A stretch of 19,870 nt of DNA from DATCZB01 sp035513215 (GCA_035513215.1 DATKCK010000097.1:1-19870); one strand, 5' to 3'; shown: positions 6,537 through 14,345, counted from the first letter of the stretch. Numbers and translations are program-made. The notes: generated by a model from the sequence alone, not told the origin.

Positions 6537-7919
6537 CTACTTCAGCCCCGCATCCGAGCGATAGACCGTACGCGCCTTTTCGACCAGCGGGGCGGGCATG
6601 ACCGTCGCACGAATCCCGACCTGCACGTGGTCCTCGACCTGCACTTTCGACGACGGCTCGTCCTCGCCCCAGATCAGCATGACTTCGGTGCCGGGCGTTG
6701 CAAACTCGACGTCGATCGTGCCGAGCGAGAGCATCGCGCGCTCGTTACCCGAGTAGCCGGTCCAGCTCGAGGCGCCGACGACCTCGCCGTCGGCCTCGAT
6801 GCGATCGTAGTGAAAGGTGTCATAGAGCGACACGGGCAGGTTGATGAATTTCGCCACCGGGCCGTCGTGAAACAACGATGCGTACGCGGCCGCCGTGTCG
6901 TCGCCGTTCCAGACGAAGGTGACTTTCCGGCGCCGCTCTGCCCTGCCCTCGGCCACCATTCTCTCGAGCGCCGCGCGACCGATGAAATCGTGATCGAAAC
7001 CGACGATGCGGCCGTAGTCGAGGTCGTACGGCGTCAGGTAATAGTCCTCGATGTTCTCCGAGTAGAAGCTGCCGCCGAGCGGCGAAGTCGCTTCGTAGGC
7101 CTTCTCCGTCAGCCACTCGCGATAAGGCTTCATCTTCTCGCCCGTGTAGATCGCGGGCAGCGGGCGCGGCTGCCAGCCCGATTCGAGCGCGTTCGTGTGA
7201 TAGGCGCGGCCGCCGACCTGCACCATGCCGTGCTTCCCGCCGGCCTCGAGCAGCGCCGAATGGACGGCGTCGTTGTCCTTCCAGGGGCCCCACATCTCGA
7301 ACCCGGGCTCACCGACCATGCCATGACGCAATGCGCGAACCTCGCGGCCCCCGATCCTCAGGCGCGCCATGTGAAAGAAGCGCAGCTTCGGCGGCTCCTG
7401 GCCCGTCGCCTCACGGATGACGTTCATCGCGCCCGGGCCCTGGACCTGGTAGCGATACAGAGCCGGATCGCCCTTTCGATAGAACGAGTTGTCGTCGCGC
7501 CAGATCGCGACGTCGTAGCCGCCGGTCGCGGCGTGATAGTGCATCCAGTTGATCGAAGGCGGGATGCCGACGGCCTGATATTCATCGTCGTCGAGGTGAA
7601 ACAGAATATTGTCGCCGATGACGTAACCGTCGTGATTGACCGCAACGAACTGCTTGGCCATGTCGACGGGGAACTTCGCGACGCTGTTGACGGCGAGATC
7701 GCCGATGAGTCTTAACGCATCGGGTCCCTTAATATTCAAATCGGCCATATGATGCGACTGGTCGAACAGCACCGCCGTGCGGCGCCAGGCCAGCTGCTCG
7801 GTGCGCCAGTTCGTGAATTCCGGCACCACGCGCGGCACGACGGCCGGCGGCGTCTTCGATTCCCACAGCAGCCTGACTGGGCTGCCGGCATGCTGGATGG
7901 CCTCTTCGAGATTCTTCAC
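6537..7919 (-). CDS. LigM-like tetrahydrofolate-dependent O-demethylase / GcvT-family protein
   Basis: A 460-residue protein of the aminomethyltransferase (GcvT) fold. It closely resembles LigM/DesA, which move the O-methyl group of vanillate or syringate onto tetrahydrofolate. Family stretches include FTNWRTEQLAWRRTAVLFDQ followed by SHHMADL (about 37-60), the mid-protein RFFHMARLRIGGREVRALRH (about 180-199) with GMVGEPGFEMWGPW, GGRAYHTNALESGW (about 236-249) and the C-terminal WTGYSGNERAMLSL. A longer frame reaches a TTG at 7985, but that TTG is part of the -35 element of a good promoter. The GTG at 7919 (MKNLEEAIQHAGSPVRLLW) matches the family start and has GGAG upstream. Lignin-type aromatic demethylation is a family-based inference; the substrate could be another methyl donor such as DMSP-like compounds. 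No folate or aromatic-catabolism genes are adjacent. Confidence 0.82.
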   Translation of the reverse strand: MKNLEEAIQHAGSPVRLLWESKTPPAVVPRVVPEFTNWRTEQLAWRRTAVLFDQSHHMADLNIKGPDALRLIGDLAVNSVAKFPVDMAKQFVAVNHDGYVIGDNILFHLDDDEYQAVGIPPSINWMHYHAATGGYDVAIWRDDNSFYRKGDPALYRYQVQGPGAMNVIREATGQEPPKLRFFHMARLRIGGREVRALRHGMVGEPGFEMWGPWKDNDAVHSALLEAGGKHGMVQVGGRAYHTNALESGWQPRPLPAIYTGEKMKPYREWLTEKAYEATSPLGGSFYSENIEDYYLTPYDLDYGRIVGFDHDFIGRAALERMVAEGRAERRRKVTFVWNGDDTAAAYASLFHDGPVAKFINLPVSLYDTFHYDRIEADGEVVGASSWTGYSGNERAMLSLGTIDVEFATPGTEVMLIWGEDEPSSKVQVEDHVQVGIRATVMPAPLVEKARTVYRSDAGLK

Positions 7920-7956
7920 GCTGCTCGCTTGCTCCGGACTGTCTGGATCGATCGCC

Positions 7957-7985
7957 CTTGTAGCGTGTACCGATACACGCGTCAA
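7957..7985 (-). promoter_or_regulatory. Promoter of the LigM-like gene with embedded palindromic operator
   Basis: On the minus strand, TTGACG (7985-7980) is a 5/6 -35 match. A 17-base spacer follows, then TACAAG (7962-7957), a 4/6 -10 match. The spacer is almost entirely a perfect palindrome, GCGTGTA-N4-TACACGC (7963-7980). Transcription would start near 7950, about 30 bases before the GTG at 7919. A symmetric site between -35 and -10 is the classic arrangement for TetR-type repressors. No such regulator is encoded in the window. Confidence 0.65.
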
Positions 7986-8094
7986 TCGCCAGGGACGCCG
8001 GGCCAGGACGTCGACGGAAGGCGCCGAAGCTCGACGATATGAGTTACCTTAGGCCGCTTTGCAGGCCTGTCGGCACGAATTCGCCAAAGAACGC

Positions 8095-9066
8095 ATGCTT
8101 TCACTACTCGCCATTGCCGTCGGTTTCGTTCTGCTCCTTTGGAGCGCCGACCGCTTCATCGAAGGCACCGCGTCGGCCGCGCGGCATCTTGGAGCACAGC
8201 CGCTGCTGATCGGCATCCTCGTCGTCGGCTTCGGCACATCGACGCCGGAGATGGTCGTCTCCGCGATGGCGGCGATCGACGGCAACCCGGATCTCGCTCT
8301 CGGCAACGCGTATGGATCGAACATAGCGAACATCGGGCTGGTACTCGGGTCCGCCGCGATCGTCGCGCCGCTCCTCGTGCATTCGTCGATCATACGCAGG
8401 GAGCTACCGGTGCTTCTCGTGATCAGCGGACTGTCGGGCGTATTGCTGTTGGACGGTGCCCTGCCGCGCCTGGACGCGCTGATTCTGCTCGCGGCATTCC
8501 TGGGTCTCGTCGCGTGGTCCGTAGCGGCGGCCGTGCATGGCCGCGCCGACATGCTCGAGAAGGAGGTGGAGCAGGAACTGATCGCGCACGCGATGCCTTT
8601 GCGAAGAGCCGTGATCTGGCTCGCAGTCGGCCTCGTCCTGCTGGTCGTCAGCTCGCGCATCCTGGTCTGGGGCGCGGTTACGCTCGCCGAATCGCTCGGC
8701 GTCAGCGATCTGATCATCGGCCTGACGATCGTTGCACTCGGCACGTCTCTGCCGGAGCTCGCGACGTCGCTGATCGCCGCTCGCAAGGGCGAGCACGATA
8801 TCGCCACCGGCAACATCGTCGGCTCGAACATGTTCAACCTGCTGGCCGTGGTCGGGATTGCCAGCGTGATCGAGCCTGTGCAGTCCATCCCGGGGGATAT
8901 CCTGATCCGCGATTGGCCGATCATGATGGCGATGACGGTCTTGCTGTTCCTGTTCGCGTACGGCTTCCGCCGTCAGGGCAGGATCAACCGATTCGAAGGC
9001 GGTCTTCTGCTCCTGGCCTACCTGGGCTATAACACCTACCTTCTGATTCAGACGATCAGCGCCTAG
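8095..9066 (+). CDS. Calcium/sodium antiporter, YrbG-like (CaCA family)
   Basis: A 323-residue inner-membrane cation exchanger with about ten hydrophobic helices, close to the 325 residues of E. coli YrbG. Both inverted alpha-repeats are intact. The first reads GFGTSTPEMVVSAMAAIDG and then GNAYGSNIANIGLVLG. The second reads ALGTSLPELATSLIAARKG and then GNIVGSNMFNLLAVVG. The conserved acidic residues (TPE, LPE) and GxxxGSN motifs coordinate Ca2+ and Na+ in this family. A longer frame starts at a TTG at 8059, but the ATG at 8095 gives the normal MLSLLAIAVGFVLLLWSADR beginning. The PGPGW-like gene follows after 35 bases and is probably cotranscribed. The ion is assigned by family; a few relatives move other cations. 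Confidence 0.9.
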   Translation: MLSLLAIAVGFVLLLWSADRFIEGTASAARHLGAQPLLIGILVVGFGTSTPEMVVSAMAAIDGNPDLALGNAYGSNIANIGLVLGSAAIVAPLLVHSSIIRRELPVLLVISGLSGVLLLDGALPRLDALILLAAFLGLVAWSVAAAVHGRADMLEKEVEQELIAHAMPLRRAVIWLAVGLVLLVVSSRILVWGAVTLAESLGVSDLIIGLTIVALGTSLPELATSLIAARKGEHDIATGNIVGSNMFNLLAVVGIASVIEPVQSIPGDILIRDWPIMMAMTVLLFLFAYGFRRQGRINRFEGGLLLLAYLGYNTYLLIQTISA

Positions 9067-9101
9067 GCGGACGCGAACGGATCGATCGAGCAGGCAGGCA
9101 T

Positions 9102-9518
9102 GTGATCGAGCTCATCAGCAACGCGTTCGCATATGCCGAGGATCGCGCGGCATTGCTGCTCGGCGTCTCGCTCGCGATGCTCGTCGCGACTCTTGTCGCC
9201 TTTCCGTTCGCTATCGTTCGGTTGCCGGCAACGTATTTCGCCGAAGACAATCGGCCGCGTCCGCTTTCGCGCTATTGGATCGTGCACCTGCTGCTGACGG
9301 CGCTCAAGAACTCGCTCGGTCTCGCGCTCGTCGTCGCGGGCATTCTGTTGCTGTTTCTCCCGGGCCAGGGCTTGCTGACGGTGATCATCGGGCTCACCAT
9401 CATGAACTATCCGGGCAAGTTCGTGATCGAGCGCTGGCTCGTCCGGCGTCCGCGCGTATTGCCCGCGCTAAACTGGCTGCGATCGCGCTTTGGCGCGCCA
9501 CCGTTCGAGGATCCGTGA
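9102..9518 (+). CDS. Small membrane protein, PGPGW-like
   Basis: A 138-residue protein with a hydrophobic helix at about 18-40 (LLLGVSLAMLVATLVAFPFA) and a second hydrophobic region at about 70-102. That region carries the loop LLLFLPGQGLLTVIIGLTIM, which resembles the PGPGW motif of a family of small bacterial membrane proteins of unknown function. The C-terminal tail is basic (RWLVRRPRVLPALNWLRSRF) and should be cytoplasmic. The GTG at 9102 is used; the overlapping ATG at 9100 runs straight into a stop. A CAGGCAGG tract just upstream can serve as ribosome binding site. It lies 35 bases after the antiporter gene and is probably in the same transcript. No function can be assigned. Confidence 0.8.
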   Translation: MIELISNAFAYAEDRAALLLGVSLAMLVATLVAFPFAIVRLPATYFAEDNRPRPLSRYWIVHLLLTALKNSLGLALVVAGILLLFLPGQGLLTVIIGLTIMNYPGKFVIERWLVRRPRVLPALNWLRSRFGAPPFEDP

Positions 9519-9579
9519 GCCCGAAGATCGCCGAGCCGGATCGCAGACCGTGCCGAGGCCAGGGGCGCTGGGGCCAGAC

Positions 9580-10827
9580 TCAGTCGCGCAGCCCGATCGA
9601 GGGCTCGAGGTGCGCGATGCGCCTGCCGCCCGCGATCGCGGCGCAGATGGCTGCGACGAGCGTCAACGCCAGCGCGACCAGCAGATGCCAGAGCTCGAGC
9701 CGGCAGACGGGCTGCCCGCCGCCGATCGTCTCGGCAAACAGCGCATTGAGCGTGCCCTGCACGGCCAGGAAGGCCGCCACCGCCAGCACCCAGCCGAAAG
9801 CGGCCGTGAACGCGGCCTGGAGCAGCGGGAACCAGACGATCTCGCGCGTCCGAAACCCGATCAGCCTCAGCACGCTGAATTCGCGCCGCTTACGGTCGAC
9901 ATTGGCCCAGACGCTCGTCGCAAACGAGACACAGTAACCGGAGATCGCAATCAGCGCGATGATCCAGTAGACGACGCCCAGGTTTCGATCGAGCCTTTCG
10001 ACGAGCTCGATGTCGGCGACGCTGGTCCTGACCGCGATGCCCTGCTCGATGAAATCCCGGCGCAGCGCGCCGACATCATCGATCGCGCGCGCGTAAAGAC
10101 GAAAGCCGGCGAACGCGCGGTCGGCCGGCCTCGGTTCCGCGCCTGCCCAATCGAGAGCAGGCACGGCACGGCCGTCGAGAAAGTCCTCGACGGCGGCAAT
10201 GAGCCCGGTCGAGACGAAAAGGCCGTCGCGCGCGAAGGCCGTGATCGGCGCAATACCGGTAACGGTCATCGGCAAGCGCTCTGATTCCTGACGGCCGTTT
10301 CGCGTCCGGGTCACGATGCCTTCGAGGCGGTCGCCGGCCGCGACGGCAAGCTTCTCGGCCGCCGTCGTCGCGAGCACGACGTCGGTGAACCCGCTCGGAA
10401 CGCCGGTCGACGCATCGAGAACCGGGTCGCCCTCGGCGGAAGGGATCAGCTCGATATCGATGATGCGGCCGATGTCGCTGTCTGGCGATCGCAGCCGAAT
10501 GCTCGCGGCCAGCGAACGCGTTCGCGGCACGACGAACGCGACGTCGTTGCGGTCGCGCATCTCCTCGAACCAACCCGACTCGTAGTTGCCGCTGCCGATC
10601 GGGGCGACCTCGCGATAGCGTGGATTCTCGATCAGCGGATCGAGCAGGTTCGTGATGATGCCGTACTTGAGCCCGAACAGCACCAGCAACGGAATCAGCA
10701 CCGCGGCAAGCGCGAGCACGGCGCAGCCCGAAACGACCCACTCGTGGCGATAATCGTCGAACGCGAGACGCGCGCAGAGATCGAACCGGCGCCTGAATCC
10801 CCCGTCGCGCGCGGCGTCGTCAGCCAT
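9580..10827 (-). CDS. FtsX-type ABC transporter permease, TagS/LolC-like layout
   Basis: A 415-residue inner-membrane permease. One helix is near the N-terminus (about 32-55, VSGCAVLALAAVLIPLLVLF). A large periplasmic domain follows (about 56-280). Three C-terminal helices begin around 284 (VVYWIIALIAISGYCVSFAT), 330 and 378 (LLVALALTLVAAICAAIAGG). This 1+3 arrangement and the cytoplasmic RREFSVLRLIGFRTREI loop are typical of FtsX/MacB/LolC permeases, which act on envelope proteins by mechanotransmission instead of moving a solute through a channel. Its start overlaps the ATPase gene by 8 bases, so they form a pair. TagS, the permease that acts upstream of PpkA in type VI secretion signalling, has the same layout; the link is suggested by the vWA neighbour. 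It ends facing the PGPGW-like gene, 61 bases away. Confidence 0.85.
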   Translation of the reverse strand: MADDAARDGGFRRRFDLCARLAFDDYRHEWVVSGCAVLALAAVLIPLLVLFGLKYGIITNLLDPLIENPRYREVAPIGSGNYESGWFEEMRDRNDVAFVVPRTRSLAASIRLRSPDSDIGRIIDIELIPSAEGDPVLDASTGVPSGFTDVVLATTAAEKLAVAAGDRLEGIVTRTRNGRQESERLPMTVTGIAPITAFARDGLFVSTGLIAAVEDFLDGRAVPALDWAGAEPRPADRAFAGFRLYARAIDDVGALRRDFIEQGIAVRTSVADIELVERLDRNLGVVYWIIALIAISGYCVSFATSVWANVDRKRREFSVLRLIGFRTREIVWFPLLQAAFTAAFGWVLAVAAFLAVQGTLNALFAETIGGGQPVCRLELWHLLVALALTLVAAICAAIAGGRRIAHLEPSIGLRD

Positions 10828-11554
10828 GCTGCACCGTGACCGTCATAGATTGCGCGTCGCTTGCCTCGATCTCGTGCGGCAGCAGCGTGAATCCAACTTC
10901 GCGCACGAGCTCGTGCGCATGGGTTGCGAGGATCAGGGTCAGGCCGTATGCCTCGACCAGGTCGATCAGCAAAGCCATGATGCGCCGCGCATTCAGCGGA
11001 TCGATCGCGGCCGTCGGCTCGTCGGCGATGACAATCGGCGGCTCGTGCGCGAGCGCGCGCCCGATCGCAACGCGCTGACGCTGCCCGACCGACAAGGCCG
11101 ACGGCAGCTTGTCGAGCTGCTGCGCGATGCCGAGCTTGCCGGCGAGGTCTTCGGCCACCGAGCCGACGGGAAGACCGAGCAAAAGACGCGGCAGCTCGAT
11201 GTTGCGGCGCACGGTCAGATACGGCAGCAGCCCGCCGTGCTGGAGGACGTAGCCGATATGGCGGCTGCGCAGCTCGCTCAGCGCGTCCGAAGCGCGCCGG
11301 GACCAGACGCCATCGAGATCGCTGACCGGCGCGCCGGCGCCCGGCGAGAAGCTGAACTCGCGAGCGCGCGTCGGCATCAGAATCATGGCCAAGAGCTCAA
11401 GCAACGTGCTCTTGCCCGAGCCGCTCTCGCCGATCAGCGCGAGCTTCGCCCCTCGCGGCACGTCGAGGCGCGGAACCTTGAGCTCGAATCGCGTTCCACC
11501 GGCATCGTAGGTCTTCTCGACATCGCGCAGCGAGTAGACCAGATCGGGACTCAG
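10820..11554 (-). CDS. ABC transporter ATP-binding protein, MacB/LolD/TagT type
   Basis: ATPase partner of the FtsX-type permease, about 244 residues if started at a CTG at 11554. Numbered from there, Walker A GESGSGKST is at 42-50, Q-loop glutamine at 105, signature LSVGQ at 154-158, Walker B IVIADEP at 174-180 and H-loop histidine at 212. The only conventional start is GTG at 11461. It would delete the first strand and the A-loop tyrosine found upstream in frame (LVYSLRDVEKTYDAG), which relatives conserve. No ATG, GTG or TTG exists further upstream in this frame. The CTG at 11554 overlaps the stop of the vWA gene as CTGA, mirroring the ATGA overlaps elsewhere in this window. I therefore favour the CTG start, with GTG 11461 as the conservative alternative. 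Confidence 0.85.
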   Translation of the reverse strand: MSPDLVYSLRDVEKTYDAGGTRFELKVPRLDVPRGAKLALIGESGSGKSTLLELLAMILMPTRAREFSFSPGAGAPVSDLDGVWSRRASDALSELRSRHIGYVLQHGGLLPYLTVRRNIELPRLLLGLPVGSVAEDLAGKLGIAQQLDKLPSALSVGQRQRVAIGRALAHEPPIVIADEPTAAIDPLNARRIMALLIDLVEAYGLTLILATHAHELVREVGFTLLPHEIEASDAQSMTVTVQHG

Positions 11555-13506
11555 GGCAAAGCCTCCAGCAGCAGCGGATAGACCGAATCGCCATCGACGG
11601 GCCCGCCGTCGAGCGAGACCCAGAGGTCGAGGTTGTCGTGCAGCGCGCGGTAGTACGCGACCTTGCTGTCGAGCGAGTTGATGAACTCGAATTGCTGCAC
11701 GGCCGTCCAGGTCTGCCAGTTGCCGAGATCGAGATTCATGACCTCGCTTTGATACGGCAGGCCTTCGATGTACTCGCGCATGTAGCCGAGATCGGCCAGG
11801 CTCATGGCCTCCGCCGCCGCGGCCGCCGTCTCGACGGCTTCCGGGTCGCGGCTGACGATCGCGGCGAGGCTGCGCAGCTCATCGAGGAAGTCCTGCGGCG
11901 CGAGCGCGCCCTCCTCGGCGCGCACGAGTATCTGTGCCAGCACGTCGTGCAGGTCGCTGAGCTGATCCCGGGCCAGCAGCACGCGCACGTCGACGGCCTG
12001 CTCGCCCGGCGCGGCGGGATCGCGGTCGAGCATGTAGGCGTTGAACAGTGCCGGCACCGCGTCGCCGCCGACCTGGCGCTGGTGGTAATCGAGACGCAAG
12101 GCATAGCCGAGCCGCTCGACCCTTTCCTGGAAGGCGGCAAGCTCGTCCCCGGCGCCGCCCGGCGGCGAGCCGGCTCCGCCAAGCGGATGAAACCCGGTCG
12201 CCGCGATACGGACCTGGTCCGTCAGCTGGCTCATCAGCGTCTCGAGCGCGCTGCCGAAATCGGCGACGTCGCCGGTCGCGACCGGATAGTAGAACTCACC
12301 GATGCCCTCGACCCGCGATAGCGCACGGTACTCGCGCTCGGCCGGGGCGTGATCGTTCTCGCGCTGGCCCGTCGGCGTCTTAAGATGAATCGCCCACGCG
12401 GAAACGCCGAGATCCTCGAGCCTGCTCCTGAGCTCCGCGGTATCGAGTCCGGTCCCCGACAGCGGATCGTCGCCGAGCCTCGGCCCGGCATCGGTGATTA
12501 GAACGACGTAGCGTGCGAAACGATCACCCCAGTCGATCTCGTCGAGCGCCGTCCGGATGCCCGAATACGGATCCTCGTTGAAACCCTGGCTCGACGTGGT
12601 TGCCGCGCTGACCGATTCGACCTGGCGCAGAAATTCCTCGCCGCTGCCCGTCAGATCGGCGAACACTCTCGAGACGTAGTCGAGCCCCGGCGCCGCCGAC
12701 GTGTTGTCCCGAAAGCCGACGAGACCGTATGCCACGCGGTCCGAAAGGCCGGCCGCCTCGATCTGATCGTAGACGTCGCGCATGATTTCGCGCGTCTGCT
12801 CGATATAAGGCTGCATCGAGACTGTCGTGTCGATGACGAAAACGATCCCGGCACGATACGGATCCGGGTAGTCGAGCGGCACGCTCGCGACCTCGAGCAG
12901 TCGCGCCTGGTAGTCGCCAACGAGCACGTCCTCGTGACTCAAGATCGGGACGAGATAGAAGTTGCGGCGAATATCGACGAAACCGTCGGGCTGAACCGCG
13001 ACGACGCCGGAATCGCCGACGTCGCCCTCGATCGCCAGCTGCCGAAGCGCGTCGTAAGCGGCGATATCGTTGCTCTCGGCGAGCGTCTTGAGCTGGTCGC
13101 GATCGGCAAACAGCGGCACGCGCGGCTGGTTGGCCGGATCCTTGAAACCGACGGTCAGCGTCTGACGCCATTCGACGCCCTGCTCGGCCGGCATCCAGCC
13201 GCGAACGTCGCCGACGCTATCGAGTCCGACCCGAAGCCACTCGCGGCCCTCGATGCTCGTTCGCTCGTACACGTAGAAGACCGTGAACGGCGCGACAGGC
13301 TGCGCCTGGCGCACCGGCGCACCCGCGCTCGCAACGACACGCGCGCCCGGCACGGCGATGACGCGCTGATACAGGGCGCGCTTGTCCTCGAGCGTCAGGG
13401 GTCTTTCGACCTGCGCCGTGACGCTGCCGAGGGCAGCGACAGCCAGGACCGCCGCGAGCGCCGCGCGACCCAAGATCGTCGGTGCCGGTGTTGTTCGCAT
13501 CGTCAT
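11551..13506 (-). CDS. Exported vWA-domain protein resembling the periplasmic part of PpkA
   Basis: A 651-residue protein with a signal peptide (about 1-32, GRAALAAVLAVAALGSVTAQ). An SH3-like region follows (about 60-120), with FTVFYVYERT, EWLRVG and GWMP, then WRQTLTVGFKDP. A von Willebrand A domain runs from about 220 to 425. Its MIDAS motif is DTTVS (226-230) within VFVIDTTVSMQPYIEQTREI, and VVLITDAG lies further on. The remaining 220 residues are mostly helical. The pattern SH3-like, WRQTL-type linker, FYLVPILSHEDV and FVIDTTVSMQPYI is the one I associate with the periplasmic half of PpkA, the type VI secretion threonine kinase. No kinase domain is present. The ATG at 13506 overlaps the upstream stop (ATGA) and gives the signal peptide; a longer frame to 13572 does not. 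Role: probably a metal-dependent protein-binding module in the periplasm. Confidence 0.82.
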   Translation of the reverse strand: MTMRTTPAPTILGRAALAAVLAVAALGSVTAQVERPLTLEDKRALYQRVIAVPGARVVASAGAPVRQAQPVAPFTVFYVYERTSIEGREWLRVGLDSVGDVRGWMPAEQGVEWRQTLTVGFKDPANQPRVPLFADRDQLKTLAESNDIAAYDALRQLAIEGDVGDSGVVAVQPDGFVDIRRNFYLVPILSHEDVLVGDYQARLLEVASVPLDYPDPYRAGIVFVIDTTVSMQPYIEQTREIMRDVYDQIEAAGLSDRVAYGLVGFRDNTSAAPGLDYVSRVFADLTGSGEEFLRQVESVSAATTSSQGFNEDPYSGIRTALDEIDWGDRFARYVVLITDAGPRLGDDPLSGTGLDTAELRSRLEDLGVSAWAIHLKTPTGQRENDHAPAEREYRALSRVEGIGEFYYPVATGDVADFGSALETLMSQLTDQVRIAATGFHPLGGAGSPPGGAGDELAAFQERVERLGYALRLDYHQRQVGGDAVPALFNAYMLDRDPAAPGEQAVDVRVLLARDQLSDLHDVLAQILVRAEEGALAPQDFLDELRSLAAIVSRDPEAVETAAAAAEAMSLADLGYMREYIEGLPYQSEVMNLDLGNWQTWTAVQQFEFINSLDSKVAYYRALHDNLDLWVSLDGGPVDGDSVYPLLLEALP

Positions 13507-14177
13507 TGCTCCCACTGAAGCAAGAGCCTCTCGGCCTCGGCGTCGCCGGCCGCCGCTGCCGTCTCGGCCCACTCTCGCAGGGTGTCGAGCCGGTCGGCCG
13601 CCGTGTCGATGCCACCCTCGAGCGCCGCCGAATACCAGCGAAACGCCTGGAACGCATCGGGCTCGGCAAGCAGGCTCGTCTCGGCCGAGTGATGGTTCGG
13701 GTCGTTCATTTCGGCGTAGACAAAAGCGGAACGGGCATGCCCCCGGCGCGCGCCGAAGAAAAAGAGCACCTGGGCATCGTCGAGCTGCCCGGCCGACTGT
13801 AGCTCGCGGGCCCGCTCGAACGCGGCGTCGAGCTCGGGATCGGCGCTGCCCGTGGGCGCATCGGCGGCCGGCTCCGGCACGGCGGCGATGGCGCCGCCGT
13901 CCGCTGGCTCGCCAGCGGCCGCTTCAGGCGCATCGGCTGCGGCCGGCGCGGGCCGGGCGACAGGCGCCGGCTGTCCGGCCGGCTCGCCGGCCTCTCCAGC
14001 CGTGCGCCCGGCCTCGATCTCGGCGATGATGCCGCGCGCCTCGGCCGCGCGGCCGGGCCCCGTGATCGGCGCCGAGGCCTCATCCGTCGCGTCCCGAATG
14101 AAATAGACGGTGGCACCGAAAGCGACTATGACGATGGCCAGCAGCGCGGCGCCGAGTGTCAGCGTTCGTTGATTCAT
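13503..14177 (-). CDS. Membrane-anchored protein with Sel1/TPR-like C-terminal domain
   Basis: A 224-residue protein. An N-terminal signal anchor (about 8-27, LGAALLAIVIVAFGATVYFI) is followed by an Ala/Pro/Gly-rich, low-complexity linker (about 35-112). The C-terminal helical domain (about 115-224) has Sel1/TPR-like character: AFERARELQSAGQLDDAQVL, FQAFRWYSAALEGGIDTAAD and the tail ETAAAAGDAEAERLLLQWEQ. The linker would hold this domain away from the inner membrane in the periplasm. The ATG at 14177 has a strong GGGGG ribosome-binding tract about 6 bases upstream. It is the first gene of the four-gene operon; its stop overlaps the vWA gene start. Sel1-like repeats usually bind proteins, so it may present or dock the vWA protein. 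Function otherwise unknown. Confidence 0.75.
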   Translation of the reverse strand: MNQRTLTLGAALLAIVIVAFGATVYFIRDATDEASAPITGPGRAAEARGIIAEIEAGRTAGEAGEPAGQPAPVARPAPAAADAPEAAAGEPADGGAIAAVPEPAADAPTGSADPELDAAFERARELQSAGQLDDAQVLFFFGARRGHARSAFVYAEMNDPNHHSAETSLLAEPDAFQAFRWYSAALEGGIDTAADRLDTLREWAETAAAAGDAEAERLLLQWEQ

Positions 14178-14206
14178 TTACGCCCCCTGATGTGTCTCCC
14201 TGGGCC

Positions 14207-14237
14207 TTCCGCCGAACATTCGCGATTCCGCCGAATC
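14207..14237. promoter_or_regulatory. Two TTCCGCCGAA boxes in a divergent promoter region
   Basis: The 10-mer TTCCGCCGAA occurs at 14207-14216 and again at 14226-14235, with starts 19 bases apart. Each is a TTC-N4-GAA palindrome, and the second extends to CGATTC-CGCC-GAATCG (14223-14238). They lie 30-60 bases upstream of the Sel1-like gene, in the region shared with the divergent DUF748 gene. Paired dyads at this position may be an operator, but no regulator is evident. Confidence 0.5.
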
Positions 14238-14345
14238 GGGCGTAACGATCACGATAAACATTTCCCGGCGCCTCTGCAAAGGGGCCGGCCGCGGGCGCTG
14301 CCAAGCCGCGGTAGTAATATGTGCCGCACAGATGAAGCGGATGCC

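Noticed and set aside
4834..6564. A 576-codon open frame spanning part of the ATPase gene and the whole permease
   Set aside because: Only 5386 to about 6018 of it is real permease. The rest is arginine-rich out-of-frame translation of GC-rich DNA; the membrane helices continue in another frame.
6471..7715. Plus-strand 414-codon frame opposite the LigM-like gene
   Set aside because: High-GC antisense shadow, no recognisable domain, and the minus-strand protein is plainly conserved.
7920..7985. N-terminal extension of the LigM-like protein from TTG 7985
   Set aside because: The TTG is part of a good -35 hexamer and the extension covers the promoter and operator; the family start fits GTG 7919.
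9510..9543. GATCCG...CGGATC pair between the convergent PGPGW-like and permease genes, considered as a terminator
   Set aside because: Six-base arms with a 22-base loop and no following T run; not a credible intrinsic terminator.
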